Part shown: positions 26,079 to 34,847 of the stretch, in pieces
How the letters are laid out: each line of letters begins with the position of its first letter
How positions within the stretch are numbered: position 1 is the first letter of the stretch
Source: Chitinophaga sp. H8
GTDB lineage: Bacteria > Bacteroidota > Bacteroidia > Chitinophagales > Chitinophagaceae
Direction: 5' to 3'
Assembly (NCBI RefSeq): GCF_040567655.1
Contig: NZ_JBEXAC010000001.1
Span: forward strand, 2,418,001-2,482,000
DNA length: 64,000 bases
Translations under genes and position numbers: made by a program
The notes under the pieces: generated by a model
Databases searched by the model: none
What the model was told of the DNA's origin: nothing
The model's input: the letters and a program-made list of their open reading frames with translations, nothing else

Positions 26079-27272
26079 TTAATGCCCTCCAGCCTGATAT
26101 ACCACATTTCCGTTTACCATAGTCAACCTGATGTTGATCTGTTCATCCATGATCAATATATCCGCGTCTTTTCCAGGTACCAGGGAACCTTTATGCCTGT
26201 CTACTCCCATAATACGAGCGGGAGTTAAACTCATCATTTTAACTGCCGTTGCTAATGGCATTTCCGCAAGTGTCATCATCGTCCTCACCAATCTGTCGGC
26301 AGTTGCTACGCTTCCTGCAAAAGCACTCCCATCCAATAGTTTGGCTACCCCATCTTCTATAATTACATCCAGTCCGCCATTCAATGGCCCCAGCACACTT
26401 TTACCTGGAGGCATTCCTGCTCCTCTCATGGCATCTGTAATAAGGGCTACCCGGTCCGTTCCCTTGATCTTACAGATCAGTTTCAGCAAGGGCGCGGGCA
26501 GATGTACCCCGTCGGCAATAATCTCCGCATCCATTTCATCTATCAGGTAAACGCTTTCAATCACTCCTGCATAACGGTACAGGTTGCGCCGGGTTACACC
26601 TGACATAGCTGAATAAAAATGGGTGGCAAGTGTATAACCGCAATCAAAGGCTTTCACCACCTCCTCATATACAGCATCTGTATGTGCAATAGCTGGCAGG
26701 ATCCCCGTTTCACGTAAATACTGCCCCATTTCCAATGCGCCATCCAGCTCCGGGGCTACACTCCAGCGTACTATACTGGAAGAATGTGCTAAGATCTCTT
26801 TATATTCTGTTGGATTTGGATTACGTATATAACGGGGGTCCTGTGCGCCACGTTGGCTCATCGCAAAATAAGGGCCTTCCAGGTGAATACCCAGAAATGC
26901 AGCTCCCTGCCGGTTATTCCTGTTAGCTTGCTCATAAATATCCAGCGTATGTAACAGGTCTTCCTTTTCGGCAGTTAATGTAGTAGGCACCATAGCTGTT
27001 GTGCCGTAGCGGGCATGTGTTTCCGCTATCTTTAAAAAAGCGGTTTCCGTTCCATCCATAAAATCATGCCCACCGCCACCATGAATATGAATATCTATAA
27101 ATCCCGGGGCAATGTACTGTCCCCCGGCATCGATTACCCTATCGGCAGGGGTGGCGATATCGCTATCGCTCACCATAACTATTCTGCCATTGCTGACTAA
27201 AATACTTCCCTGTGAAATAATCCTGCCTGGCGTTATGATACGCCCATTAATAATTTTTATGGTAGGCTGCAT
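26079..27272 (-). CDS. nagA: N-acetylglucosamine-6-phosphate deacetylase
   Basis: 397 residues from the chosen start at 27272 (MQPTIKIINGRI); a longer start at 27305 would add a basic tail and overlap the transporter stop. The amidohydrolase metal motif is FIDIHIHGGGG (His62, His64). GIHLEGPYF supplies the metal-binding Glu, AHTDAVY and ATHFYSAMSG supply the His ligands, and LITDAMRGAGMPPG carries the catalytic Asp. The C-terminus PGKDADILIMDEQINI is standard. It should deacetylate GlcNAc-6-P (or GalNAc-6-P) to the amine phosphate and acetate. It lies between the sugar permease and the UxaA-like gene, with NagB two genes upstream. A sugar kinase making its substrate is not encoded in the window. 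Confidence 0.93.
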   Translation of the reverse strand: MQPTIKIINGRIITPGRIISQGSILVSNGRIVMVSDSDIATPADRVIDAGGQYIAPGFIDIHIHGGGGHDFMDGTETAFLKIAETHARYGTTAMVPTTLTAEKEDLLHTLDIYEQANRNNRQGAAFLGIHLEGPYFAMSQRGAQDPRYIRNPNPTEYKEILAHSSSIVRWSVAPELDGALEMGQYLRETGILPAIAHTDAVYEEVVKAFDCGYTLATHFYSAMSGVTRRNLYRYAGVIESVYLIDEMDAEIIADGVHLPAPLLKLICKIKGTDRVALITDAMRGAGMPPGKSVLGPLNGGLDVIIEDGVAKLLDGSAFAGSVATADRLVRTMMTLAEMPLATAVKMMSLTPARIMGVDRHKGSLVPGKDADILIMDEQINIRLTMVNGNVVYQAGGH

Positions 27273-27295
27273 AACTTTCCTTTTTCTCCTTTTGT

Positions 27296-28612
27296 TTAGT
27301 ACCATTTACGGATACGGTATCCGCGGTATGCATAAAACACCAGGTATAAATAACATGGTAATAATACCCAGTAAGCAAGTCTTACATTATAAATATCCGC
27401 GAGATACCCATATATCAGTGGCAAAATAGCGTTGCCGCACAGCCCCATAATCATCACTGATGCTCCTAGTTTTGTAAATCGCCCCAATCCATCCAATGCC
27501 AGGGGCCAGATACCAGCCCATACCAAGGAATTAGCTAATCCCAGCAACACAATAAACCAGATAGAAATATCAGTTGTATGGCCAAACAAGGTAATCTTAC
27601 CATTTGCATAAATGATCAGCAAAGTAAGCGTGGTGCCCAGCAGTGTACAAAACTGCAATGCCCTGAGCTGGCTCAGGTAACGCGGAATAATAACAATGCC
27701 GATCAGGTATCCGCAAATGGTAGCCATCAGGGTGTAGGAAGGAAATACTTTCGCATCCAGCAGCCCTATACCCATAGAACCTGCATAACCGATAATGGTA
27801 TCTATGGCAATTACCTGTGTACCTACATGCAAAAAGATGGCCACGGCTCCCAGTACCAGGTGCGGAAACTGGAAAATACTGGTCTTTCCTGAATTGGCGG
27901 TAGCTACGGCCTCGTTTTCATGCTCTGTATTAATTTCGGGTAATGGTGATAACCTTACCATAAGCCCTAATCCTGTAAGTACAGTTCCCATAGCGGCATA
28001 CGGTACAATTACCCTGCGGATAAGCGCATCCAGTGCAGCATTTTTTTCCATCTCCCCCATGTTCTCCAATGCTGCAAATAAGGTAGTGTCCGTGGCTCTT
28101 AAAATAACCGCTGCAAATAACAAAGGTGCAAGGATACCGGCCCCTTTATTACAAATCCCCATAATGCTGATACGTTGTGCCGCACGCTCCTGTGGCCCCA
28201 GTATCGTAACATAGGGGTTAGCAGCTGTTTGCAGGATAGCCAATCCCAGGCCAATAGTAAATAACCCCAGCAAAAACACTTCATAGGTGCGGAAAAGGGC
28301 GGCGGGGATAAAAATAAATGCACCAAGGGCCATTACCCAAAAGCCGGTCATAATACCTTTTTTAAATCCAATTGCCTTTAGCAAATAGGAAGAAGGTACC
28401 GACATCACCAGATAAGCAATATAAAAGGCAAAAGTTACCAGGTAAGACTGAAAATGATTGAGCTCACAAGCGATCCTGAAATATGGAATGAGGATAGCAT
28501 TCACCCAGGATACAAAACCGAATATAAAGAACAACATCCCTATGATGAGCAGGGATACGCGGGTATCCCGCTTACTTAATGAGCTTACCTCTACTGCTAT
28601 CGTTTTTCCCAT
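27296..28612 (-). CDS. MFS sugar permease of the FHS (fucose/galactose/GlcNAc) family
   Basis: 438 residues with about 12 membrane helices. Landmarks of the FucP/GluP/NagP group are LLIIGMLFFIFGFVSWVNAI (helix 1, with Asn), AYLVMSVPSSYLLKAIGFKK, and GLGLAILQTAANPYVTILGP (helix 4-5, with the conserved Gln-Thr-Ala-Asn-Pro). The C-terminal half contains VWAGIWPLALDGLGRFTKLG. This family imports monosaccharides by proton symport. Its place between nagB and nagA points to GlcNAc or GalNAc as the substrate, which is inferred from context. It should act on sugars released in the periplasm by the GH109 enzyme and other hydrolases. Confidence 0.9.
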   Translation of the reverse strand: MGKTIAVEVSSLSKRDTRVSLLIIGMLFFIFGFVSWVNAILIPYFRIACELNHFQSYLVTFAFYIAYLVMSVPSSYLLKAIGFKKGIMTGFWVMALGAFIFIPAALFRTYEVFLLGLFTIGLGLAILQTAANPYVTILGPQERAAQRISIMGICNKGAGILAPLLFAAVILRATDTTLFAALENMGEMEKNAALDALIRRVIVPYAAMGTVLTGLGLMVRLSPLPEINTEHENEAVATANSGKTSIFQFPHLVLGAVAIFLHVGTQVIAIDTIIGYAGSMGIGLLDAKVFPSYTLMATICGYLIGIVIIPRYLSQLRALQFCTLLGTTLTLLIIYANGKITLFGHTTDISIWFIVLLGLANSLVWAGIWPLALDGLGRFTKLGASVMIMGLCGNAILPLIYGYLADIYNVRLAYWVLLPCYLYLVFYAYRGYRIRKWY

Positions 28613-28728
28613 ACGTGTTTTCTTGTGCTGTTAGTTATTATCCGTCAGCCATTAGTGGCCTTCATATAAACGTTGTAATTATTGCCCTATGCTGTAAGCC
28701 ACTTGCGTCCTATTATAATAACAGGGCA

Positions 28729-28758
28729 GGCTAAAGTAGTTCCCCCCTACTTTTAGCC
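28729..28758 (-). other. Intergenic hairpin between nagB and the permease gene
   Basis: GGCTAAAGTAG (28729-28739) can pair with CTACTTTTAGCC (28747-28758) with one bulged base, around a C-rich loop. On the minus strand it lies after nagB and before the permease gene. It has no T-run beyond it, so partial termination, a processing site or 3'-end protection that tunes relative expression of nagB is more likely than a full stop. The rest of this 183-bp gap shows nothing else I can name. Confidence 0.35.
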
Positions 28759-28795
28759 ACCCCGTTATACGTGTTGGTTCCTGATTAGAAGTAAC

Positions 28796-29533
28796 CTATT
28801 TCTTAGTCAGCGCTGATGCTGATGCTTCGTCAAGATAAAAAGTACAATCTCCATGCGTTTGCAGGATACTGGCCGGATACTGATTACTCACGGCCTGTTC
28901 CAGACTGTCCTTTACGGCCTGCGCCTTACGCTCTCCAGGCACTGAACAGATAATGTGTTTCGATTGCATAATCTGATGCACTGACATACTGATAGCCTGA
29001 GTAGGTACTTCCTCCACTGATCCGAACCAGCCTTCATTCAGCTGTTGTTTGCGGCAGGCCGCATCCAGATTTACTACAATATAAGGTTTTGTTGTCTCAA
29101 AATCTGCCGGGGGATCATTAAATGCCAGATGCCCGTTCTCCCCAACCCCTACCAGTGCTACATCTATAGGGTGTGCTTTGATAATAGCTGCCAGGCGTTC
29201 ACACTCCGCAGCTGCGTCTGTTTCACCATTAATGAGGTAAGCATTATTTAAAGTAGATACCTTTTCCAGAAAACGCTCCCTCAGATATTTACGAAAGCTG
29301 GCCGGATGTGTTACCGGAAGCGCAATGTATTCATCCAGATGAAACATATTCACCTTCCCCCAGTTAATATCTTCCGCAATCAGCTGACGGATAGTTTCAA
29401 ACTGGCTGGTTCCTGTAGCCAGTATAATATTGGCAAAACCATTTTTATTGATCGCTTCACGTATCAATGCTGCTGCTGCTTTTCCCGCTACAGTTCCAAG
29501 TTCATTCTGATCTTTTGATTGGATAACTTTCAT
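28796..29533 (-). CDS. nagB: Glucosamine-6-phosphate deaminase
   Basis: 245 residues, slightly shorter than E. coli NagB. The phosphate-binding loop is ANIILATGTSQFETIRQLI near residue 35, the substrate loop is MFHLDEYIALPVTHPASFRK, and the signature VALVGVGENGHLAFNDPPADF contains the His-Ala-Phe-Asn catalytic stretch. The C-terminal regions ISMSVHQIMQSKHIICSVPG and KAQAVKDSLEQAVSNQYPAS are family standard. It converts glucosamine-6-P to fructose-6-P and ammonia, feeding glycolysis. It acts after NagA, encoded two genes downstream in the same operon. If the real substrate is galactosamine-6-P, it would work as an AgaI-type isomerase/deaminase; sequence cannot separate the two. Confidence 0.93.
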   Translation of the reverse strand: MKVIQSKDQNELGTVAGKAAAALIREAINKNGFANIILATGTSQFETIRQLIAEDINWGKVNMFHLDEYIALPVTHPASFRKYLRERFLEKVSTLNNAYLINGETDAAAECERLAAIIKAHPIDVALVGVGENGHLAFNDPPADFETTKPYIVVNLDAACRKQQLNEGWFGSVEEVPTQAISMSVHQIMQSKHIICSVPGERKAQAVKDSLEQAVSNQYPASILQTHGDCTFYLDEASASALTKK

Positions 29534-29610
29534 TGGATAACAAGATTATTTATTCATAAAAATTTCGCCACGCATTCATCATGCATGCCCGTTAACACTT
29601 AATTACATTA

Positions 29611-31068
29611 CTATTTAGGAACATTTACGCCAGTAGTTCCGCCTTGCGCCATAGATACATCCACCGGTTTGTTCTGCTTCCAGGAGCCGCAGGTAAAATC
29701 CGGCACATCAATTGAATTGGAGCGGTTGGCCACCGACCACTCACTTAATGGTCCTATGGCACTCCATAAAGCGGCGTCATACACGTCCTGGTCCAGCGGC
29801 AATCCGTTGCGCAGGCAATCGATCAACCGCCAGTCCATTAAAAAATCCATTCCACCATGCCCACCTACCTGTTTGGCCAGCTCTCCCTGTTTTTTTACAA
29901 TAGCAGGGGTATATTTATCTTCCAGCGCCTTCATAGCTGCCTCATCCAGCCAGTCTTCATGACCGGTAGCAATACGGCCGGGCAAAGGATATTTCATGGC
30001 AGTGGCTTTGGTACCGCTTACCAGGTGTATCCTGGAATATGGACGCGGAGAGGTTACATCATGCTGTACCATAATACTGCGGCCATTACGGGTACGGATG
30101 CTGGTAGTGTTCATATTGCCCCTGAAATGAGCATTCGCATAAGGTTGGTAAGTAGCATCTTTCGCCAGTAATTCTTTTTCCATCGGCCCCATCATATAAT
30201 CAATACTGGAGAGAGAGGTCAGGTACTCCATACTATCTCCGCGGTTAATATTCATGATCTGGCATACAGGTCCTAGTCCATGTGTGGGATATAAATTACC
30301 ATTCCTCACCGCATTTTCTTTCAGGCGCCACAGGTCATAACGCTTTTCTTTATCAAACATGCTTTCCAGCAAATGATGGATATAAGCGCCTTCACAGTGT
30401 ACGATCTCTCCGAAGAAACCTTGCCTCGCCATATTCAGTGTGAGCAGTTCAAAAAAATCATAACAGCAGTTTTCCAGCATCATACAATGCTTCCTGGTCT
30501 TTTCAGAGGTTTCTACCAGTTGCCAGCACTCATCAATGGTTTTGGCAGCGGGTATTTCTACTGCTACATGCTTTCCATGCTGCATGGCATATACTGCTAT
30601 CGGCGTATGCAGTTCCCACTGGGTAGCTATATATATCAGGTCGATATCGTCCCGCTCACATACCCGCTTCCAGTCTTCTTTGGAACTGGTATACAGCTGT
30701 GGCTGATGACCGGGAAATTTAATCCTTGCTTTTGCTTCAGCGGCTTTCTCCGGACGGATATCACACAAAGCTTTGATTTCTACACCTGCTACATAGCTGA
30801 TACGTTCTACTGCTGCGCCTCCTCTGTTGCCCAACCCGATATAGCCGATGCGTACTTTGTCAATTTTTGGTGCCCCATACCCCGACATATTAAAGTGTTG
30901 TTTGTGCGTACGTCCCACCTGTTCCCGTATCTGATCCAGGTGCGAAGCCCCTCCTGCTGTTCCCGAACTGGCACTTGCAGTTTTACATGCAGGCAATAAG
31001 GCACCACCTGCCAGACCTATCCCGGTTAGTCCTGCCAACCTTAAGAAATCTCTGCGATTATTTTTCAT
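29611..31068 (-). CDS. GH109-like Gfo/Idh/MocA enzyme (putative alpha-N-acetylgalactosaminidase)
   Basis: 485 residues. The N-terminus has a twin-arginine signal (Arg5-Arg6 in NRRDFLRLAG) and a lipobox LLPAC (Cys28), so a folded, NAD-loaded lipoprotein is exported. The Rossmann domain begins RIGYIGLGNRGGAAVERI, a GxGxxG dinucleotide site. YIATQWELHTPIAVYAMQHGKHVAVEIPA and LYPTHGLGPVCQIMNINRGD are landmarks shared with GH109, which cleaves terminal alpha-GalNAc by an NAD-dependent oxidation-elimination mechanism. The C-terminus contains GGHGGMDFLMDWRLIDCLRN, also GH109-like. Placement in an operon with NagB, NagA and a permease supports amino-sugar release. Members outside GH109 exist in this superfamily, so the activity is probable rather than certain. 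Confidence 0.82.
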   Translation of the reverse strand: MKNNRRDFLRLAGLTGIGLAGGALLPACKTASASSGTAGGASHLDQIREQVGRTHKQHFNMSGYGAPKIDKVRIGYIGLGNRGGAAVERISYVAGVEIKALCDIRPEKAAEAKARIKFPGHQPQLYTSSKEDWKRVCERDDIDLIYIATQWELHTPIAVYAMQHGKHVAVEIPAAKTIDECWQLVETSEKTRKHCMMLENCCYDFFELLTLNMARQGFFGEIVHCEGAYIHHLLESMFDKEKRYDLWRLKENAVRNGNLYPTHGLGPVCQIMNINRGDSMEYLTSLSSIDYMMGPMEKELLAKDATYQPYANAHFRGNMNTTSIRTRNGRSIMVQHDVTSPRPYSRIHLVSGTKATAMKYPLPGRIATGHEDWLDEAAMKALEDKYTPAIVKKQGELAKQVGGHGGMDFLMDWRLIDCLRNGLPLDQDVYDAALWSAIGPLSEWSVANRSNSIDVPDFTCGSWKQNKPVDVSMAQGGTTGVNVPK

Positions 31069-31139
31069 GAGTACGATTTTATCCGGCCTGATACCTGGCC
31101 TTTAGCTAATAATAATGCGATGATTGCTTTAAAGCACCC

Positions 31140-33236
31140 CTACTGGAAAATGGTATGTCCTGTAGTACGATAGCGCTTCCTTAATTTTTCAAATTCTGCT
31201 TTGTATGTATCCAGTGCGCTCCCCTTAACCGGTTTACCAGCCATCGTCACCGGGTCTATAAAACGGATCTCCTTTCCACTTAATGCCGCTGCTTGTGATA
31301 CATCACCCCATTGTAAAAAACCAGGCACATGTACCGCCATTGTAAAAAAATCTATGCCGCTACGCTCATCAAATGCATAACTCAAAGGTCCGTTACGTAG
31401 GGTCACTTCCGTAACATTACCTTCCAGTGCAGCCAGGAACAAAGCAGCTATACCTGTTTCCCTGCTCCCATCTATTGTAATTCTTCCGGCACCAAATTGT
31501 GATTTCAACACCTTTGTTACCAGATCCAGTTCATTTACCCATTGTCCCTGTACGGTATTACCCAACCATAATGCAGAACGGGATAAGGTATGGAAAGGTG
31601 GTAAACTACCATCTGTAGTATTAGCCAGGGCAGAGCCATGTTCTCCGGTACCCCAGAGATCCGGCAGTACAATACCATTACCATCTCTGACTGCTGCTTC
31701 CAGAATATCCGCAGGGATACTGTCTTTCCCTCTGGGATGACTCAGGATCACAAATCCTTTCTCTTTGTACTGTGGTGCACGAAGCAATACAGGTATCACA
31801 TCTCCACTGGTGGTTTCCAACGCCAGCCTTTCCCATCCCTGAGAAGTGCTGTACCGGTGCAATGTTTTTAAAGTAAGGGGGTCCTGTATGCGTAATATTT
31901 CTTTTAATGTTTGTTGCTGTTGTTGCTTATCTCCCCCTTTGGCTTCCAGCATATCCTGCCGCAGGGTTTGCCCGTTCAGTTTACAAAAGGCAGCGGTGCT
32001 CATTACCCCTGCATCTCTTTTTCCGGCAGGAAAAGTCATTAGCTGTGACACGGGTAACAAAGTAAAGGCAGGTTCTTTTTTAGGTGCTCCTGTACCTGTT
32101 CCTTTCAGATGGAGATCAAACCACCCTACCATTGTTTCCCGTATTTCCGGCCAGTATCCGTGAGTCGTATTAAACAACTGATAGCTCAATTTATCCGAAG
32201 CGCCCAGCAGGTCAAATACTGAAGCTGCATTTTTGTAACTGCGCAGCATCTCTGAGGGGTAAAAAGATTTATTGGAATCATTCAGTGCATTGCATATTTT
32301 CAATGCACGCGGGGCGATCAATCCTAATATTCCCGCCTCTTCCGTAAAGGTTAGCCCATCTGCCAGCAGTTCACAAACGCAGTTGCTGTTCATAATGTAA
32401 GACTCAAAAGTGCCCACACTTACTACTGGCACCACTGCTTTGATACGTTCATCCATGGCAGACAGCCACATGGTTTGGTTGCCTCCTCCGCTGGCACCGG
32501 TAGCACCGATATGGTCCTTGTCTACTTGCGGCAGCGAGCATAACAGGTCCACACCACGCATATTGTCTGTCAGCTGCATGCCCATCAGAGAAGTACCTAT
32601 ATCCATCAGTGATGCTCCCAGGTTAGCCCCATGATATTCCGCTTCTCCATGTATAGTCGTTCTTTCCCCCGCTCCCCAGGCATCCATATTCAAACATACA
32701 TATCCGTTCAATGCCAGCGCATGGGCCGTAGCCTGTACCATTTCTCCGGCACGTGCATCTTTCCAGTGACCATGTGAGTTGATTACTGCCGGGAACGGGC
32801 CTTTCCCATCAGGAACATACAGGTTCGCAGTAGCATAGACACCCGGCCTTGTCTGGAAAACAATGTTCTTTACCGAATATCCATTCAGTTGCGTATGCCC
32901 GGTTTCCTTATAATTTAAAGGTAGCGCATGATCTATGATAGCTCCGGTTTTACGCAGTACAGTAGCTTTAAGCTGCGTGCGCAGGACTTCCCATTCCTGC
33001 CGGGTCTGCGGCAGCTGGTGCATTTGAAAAGCAAGTGCCGCCTGCTGCTTTAGCTGTAAGTTGATGATATCCATAGGCGCGTCTGTAAAAACAGCAGGTA
33101 GCCTGCTGGAATCAATACTGCTTACTGCACTACTGTTGGCAGCCTGCAAAGGAGCCTCTAATCCTGCACTCATTAACCAGCAAGCTGCCAACAGTACTGT
33201 GATGGTACTTTTCTTCTGAAAAGGGTATTGTGTCAT
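31140..33236 (-). CDS. Secreted two-domain alpha/beta hydrolase (acetyl-xylan-esterase-like)
   Basis: 698 residues with a signal peptide (LLAACWLMSAGLEAPLQAAN, cleavage about residue 33). Residues ~90-400 are an AXE1/dienelactone-type alpha/beta hydrolase: ANLYVPDGKGPFPAVINSHG, YVCLNMDAWGAGERTTIHG, and the nucleophile elbow GASGGGNQ at Ser249, plus THGYWPEIRETMVGWFDLHL, likely with the catalytic His. Residues ~450-698 look like a second hydrolase domain, but its elbow region reads IDGSRETGIAAL, not GxSxG, so it may be inactive or structural. In a locus for amino-sugar glycans it probably removes O-acetyl (or other ester) groups. The gene is the third of the leftward operon. Confidence 0.78.
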   Translation of the reverse strand: MTQYPFQKKSTITVLLAACWLMSAGLEAPLQAANSSAVSSIDSSRLPAVFTDAPMDIINLQLKQQAALAFQMHQLPQTRQEWEVLRTQLKATVLRKTGAIIDHALPLNYKETGHTQLNGYSVKNIVFQTRPGVYATANLYVPDGKGPFPAVINSHGHWKDARAGEMVQATAHALALNGYVCLNMDAWGAGERTTIHGEAEYHGANLGASLMDIGTSLMGMQLTDNMRGVDLLCSLPQVDKDHIGATGASGGGNQTMWLSAMDERIKAVVPVVSVGTFESYIMNSNCVCELLADGLTFTEEAGILGLIAPRALKICNALNDSNKSFYPSEMLRSYKNAASVFDLLGASDKLSYQLFNTTHGYWPEIRETMVGWFDLHLKGTGTGAPKKEPAFTLLPVSQLMTFPAGKRDAGVMSTAAFCKLNGQTLRQDMLEAKGGDKQQQQQTLKEILRIQDPLTLKTLHRYSTSQGWERLALETTSGDVIPVLLRAPQYKEKGFVILSHPRGKDSIPADILEAAVRDGNGIVLPDLWGTGEHGSALANTTDGSLPPFHTLSRSALWLGNTVQGQWVNELDLVTKVLKSQFGAGRITIDGSRETGIAALFLAALEGNVTEVTLRNGPLSYAFDERSGIDFFTMAVHVPGFLQWGDVSQAAALSGKEIRFIDPVTMAGKPVKGSALDTYKAEFEKLRKRYRTTGHTIFQ

Positions 33237-33273
33237 TCGTTATATTGCTTGTTGTATTGTCTTACCTTCCGGA

Positions 33274-34827
33274 TCATTCTACGTCCCACCACAACTTCGT
33301 AGCGGCATTATCAGGACCGTTCAGCAACGCTACTCCTTTCTTCAATTCTGCTGCATTGGTAGCAGCTTCAGAGGAAGGATAAGGCAAGCGCTTAATAAAA
33401 GTACCTTGTGGCAGATCGCTGTTATCCGATTGTACCACCGGGTACATTTTAGGGTATCCGCTTCTGCGGAATTCCGCCCATCCTTCTATACCATCGGGAT
33501 AAATGGCCAGCCACTTCTGTGTGCCTATCTGCTGCCGCTGAACACTTTCTGTATTCCCCCATTTCACCGGGATATCAGCCACTGCAGGAGAATTTTCTAC
33601 ATCGCCGGGAGCTACCGGCACAGCAGTAGATTGCGTATAGGCATCCACAATGGCCGGGTCTGTAATCTTCCATTCTTTCAAACTCGTTTCTATTCCCTTT
33701 TTATAAAGTTCTGCTGCACTTCCGCCCGCATTCCATCCGTTCAATGCAGCTTCTGCACGTAAGAAATAAGCTTCTGCTGCATACATTACCGGCTGCATAG
33801 CTTCCAGCTGAGGGGTCCATGCAGTTCCATTCCAGGTTACCCAGTAAGTACCCACATTGGAAGTTTGTGCCGGGCGGTTCATCGGATTATTGATTGCTTC
33901 TGCTGTAGAGCCATTACGTAATCCCCTGAATTCTCCGGAGGCAGTAGCCGGCTGAAAATATTTTGCCATACGTGGGTCCCCATATCCTTTCAGATAAGAG
34001 GCCATTGTAGAACTCATACTGAATTCATTGTAAGAGCCTATCAGGGATAACCCATTACCATCTCCTCCTTTCAGTGATCTTTTTATCCATGCAGAATGTA
34101 TCGTCTCTGTCATTACCCCTCCGGCTATCGCTGCTTCCGCTTCTGTCTTGGCTCTTGCCGGCAATACTTTGGATATGCGCATCGCCAGTCTCAGGCGCAG
34201 GGTATTGGCAAACCGGATCCATTGCTGCACATCCCCGTTGTAAATCAGATCATAGCTACCAAACACATTTTTTCCAGCCTCCAGTTTTTTAAGGTTTTGT
34301 ACTGCCAGATCCAGGCGTTTGAAAAGGTCATCATAAATTTTATCCTGTGCGTCATAAGCAATACTTTCTTGTGCCTTCCCGGCATCAAAATAGGGAACAG
34401 GCCCAAAATAATCTGTCATCCGGTGAAAAGCAAATGCCCATACTATATTAGCCAGCGCAGTTTCTCCCGAAGACGCATCCATTTTCTCAAAAATAGTATT
34501 CAATTGAGGTACTACCTGCACATAAGTAACAATTCCCGGCCTTGGCAACCAGCCATCATTGATAACATAACGGCCCGTCTGGAAATTAGTAGTGGTGAGG
34601 GCAAAATACTGTGCATACTGATCTGCATACAGGTTCTGTGCAGTCTGGTAATAAGATTGTGGCATAGCCGCAGATGACTGCGCCCTGGAAAACATAAAGG
34701 GTACCTCCAGTGGCCCTACTCCCACAATGGAACTGCCATCTTTATTCATTTCATCAAAATCCTTTGTACAGCTGGTGATGGATAACGCCAGCGCAGGAAT
34801 CAATATATATAGACTAAACTTCTTCAT
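33274..34827 (-). CDS. SusD/RagB-like glycan-binding lipoprotein
   Basis: 517 residues with lipobox ITSC (Cys20) and a following acidic stretch, pointing to surface export. SusD_like_2 landmarks are NIVWAFAFHRMTDYFGPVPY, WIRFANTLRLRLAMRISKVL, MYAAEAYFLRAEAALNGW, IYPDGIEGWAEFRRSGYPK and the C-terminal TKLWWDVE. It is encoded 20 bp after the SusC gene and should close over that transporter. Relative to the SusD at 16318 it is clearly a different lineage, so the two loci probably handle different glycans. It belongs to the LacI-linked operon. Confidence 0.93.
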   Translation of the reverse strand: MKKFSLYILIPALALSITSCTKDFDEMNKDGSSIVGVGPLEVPFMFSRAQSSAAMPQSYYQTAQNLYADQYAQYFALTTTNFQTGRYVINDGWLPRPGIVTYVQVVPQLNTIFEKMDASSGETALANIVWAFAFHRMTDYFGPVPYFDAGKAQESIAYDAQDKIYDDLFKRLDLAVQNLKKLEAGKNVFGSYDLIYNGDVQQWIRFANTLRLRLAMRISKVLPARAKTEAEAAIAGGVMTETIHSAWIKRSLKGGDGNGLSLIGSYNEFSMSSTMASYLKGYGDPRMAKYFQPATASGEFRGLRNGSTAEAINNPMNRPAQTSNVGTYWVTWNGTAWTPQLEAMQPVMYAAEAYFLRAEAALNGWNAGGSAAELYKKGIETSLKEWKITDPAIVDAYTQSTAVPVAPGDVENSPAVADIPVKWGNTESVQRQQIGTQKWLAIYPDGIEGWAEFRRSGYPKMYPVVQSDNSDLPQGTFIKRLPYPSSEAATNAAELKKGVALLNGPDNAATKLWWDVE

Positions 34828-34847
34828 GATTTTTGCTTTTAAGAGGA

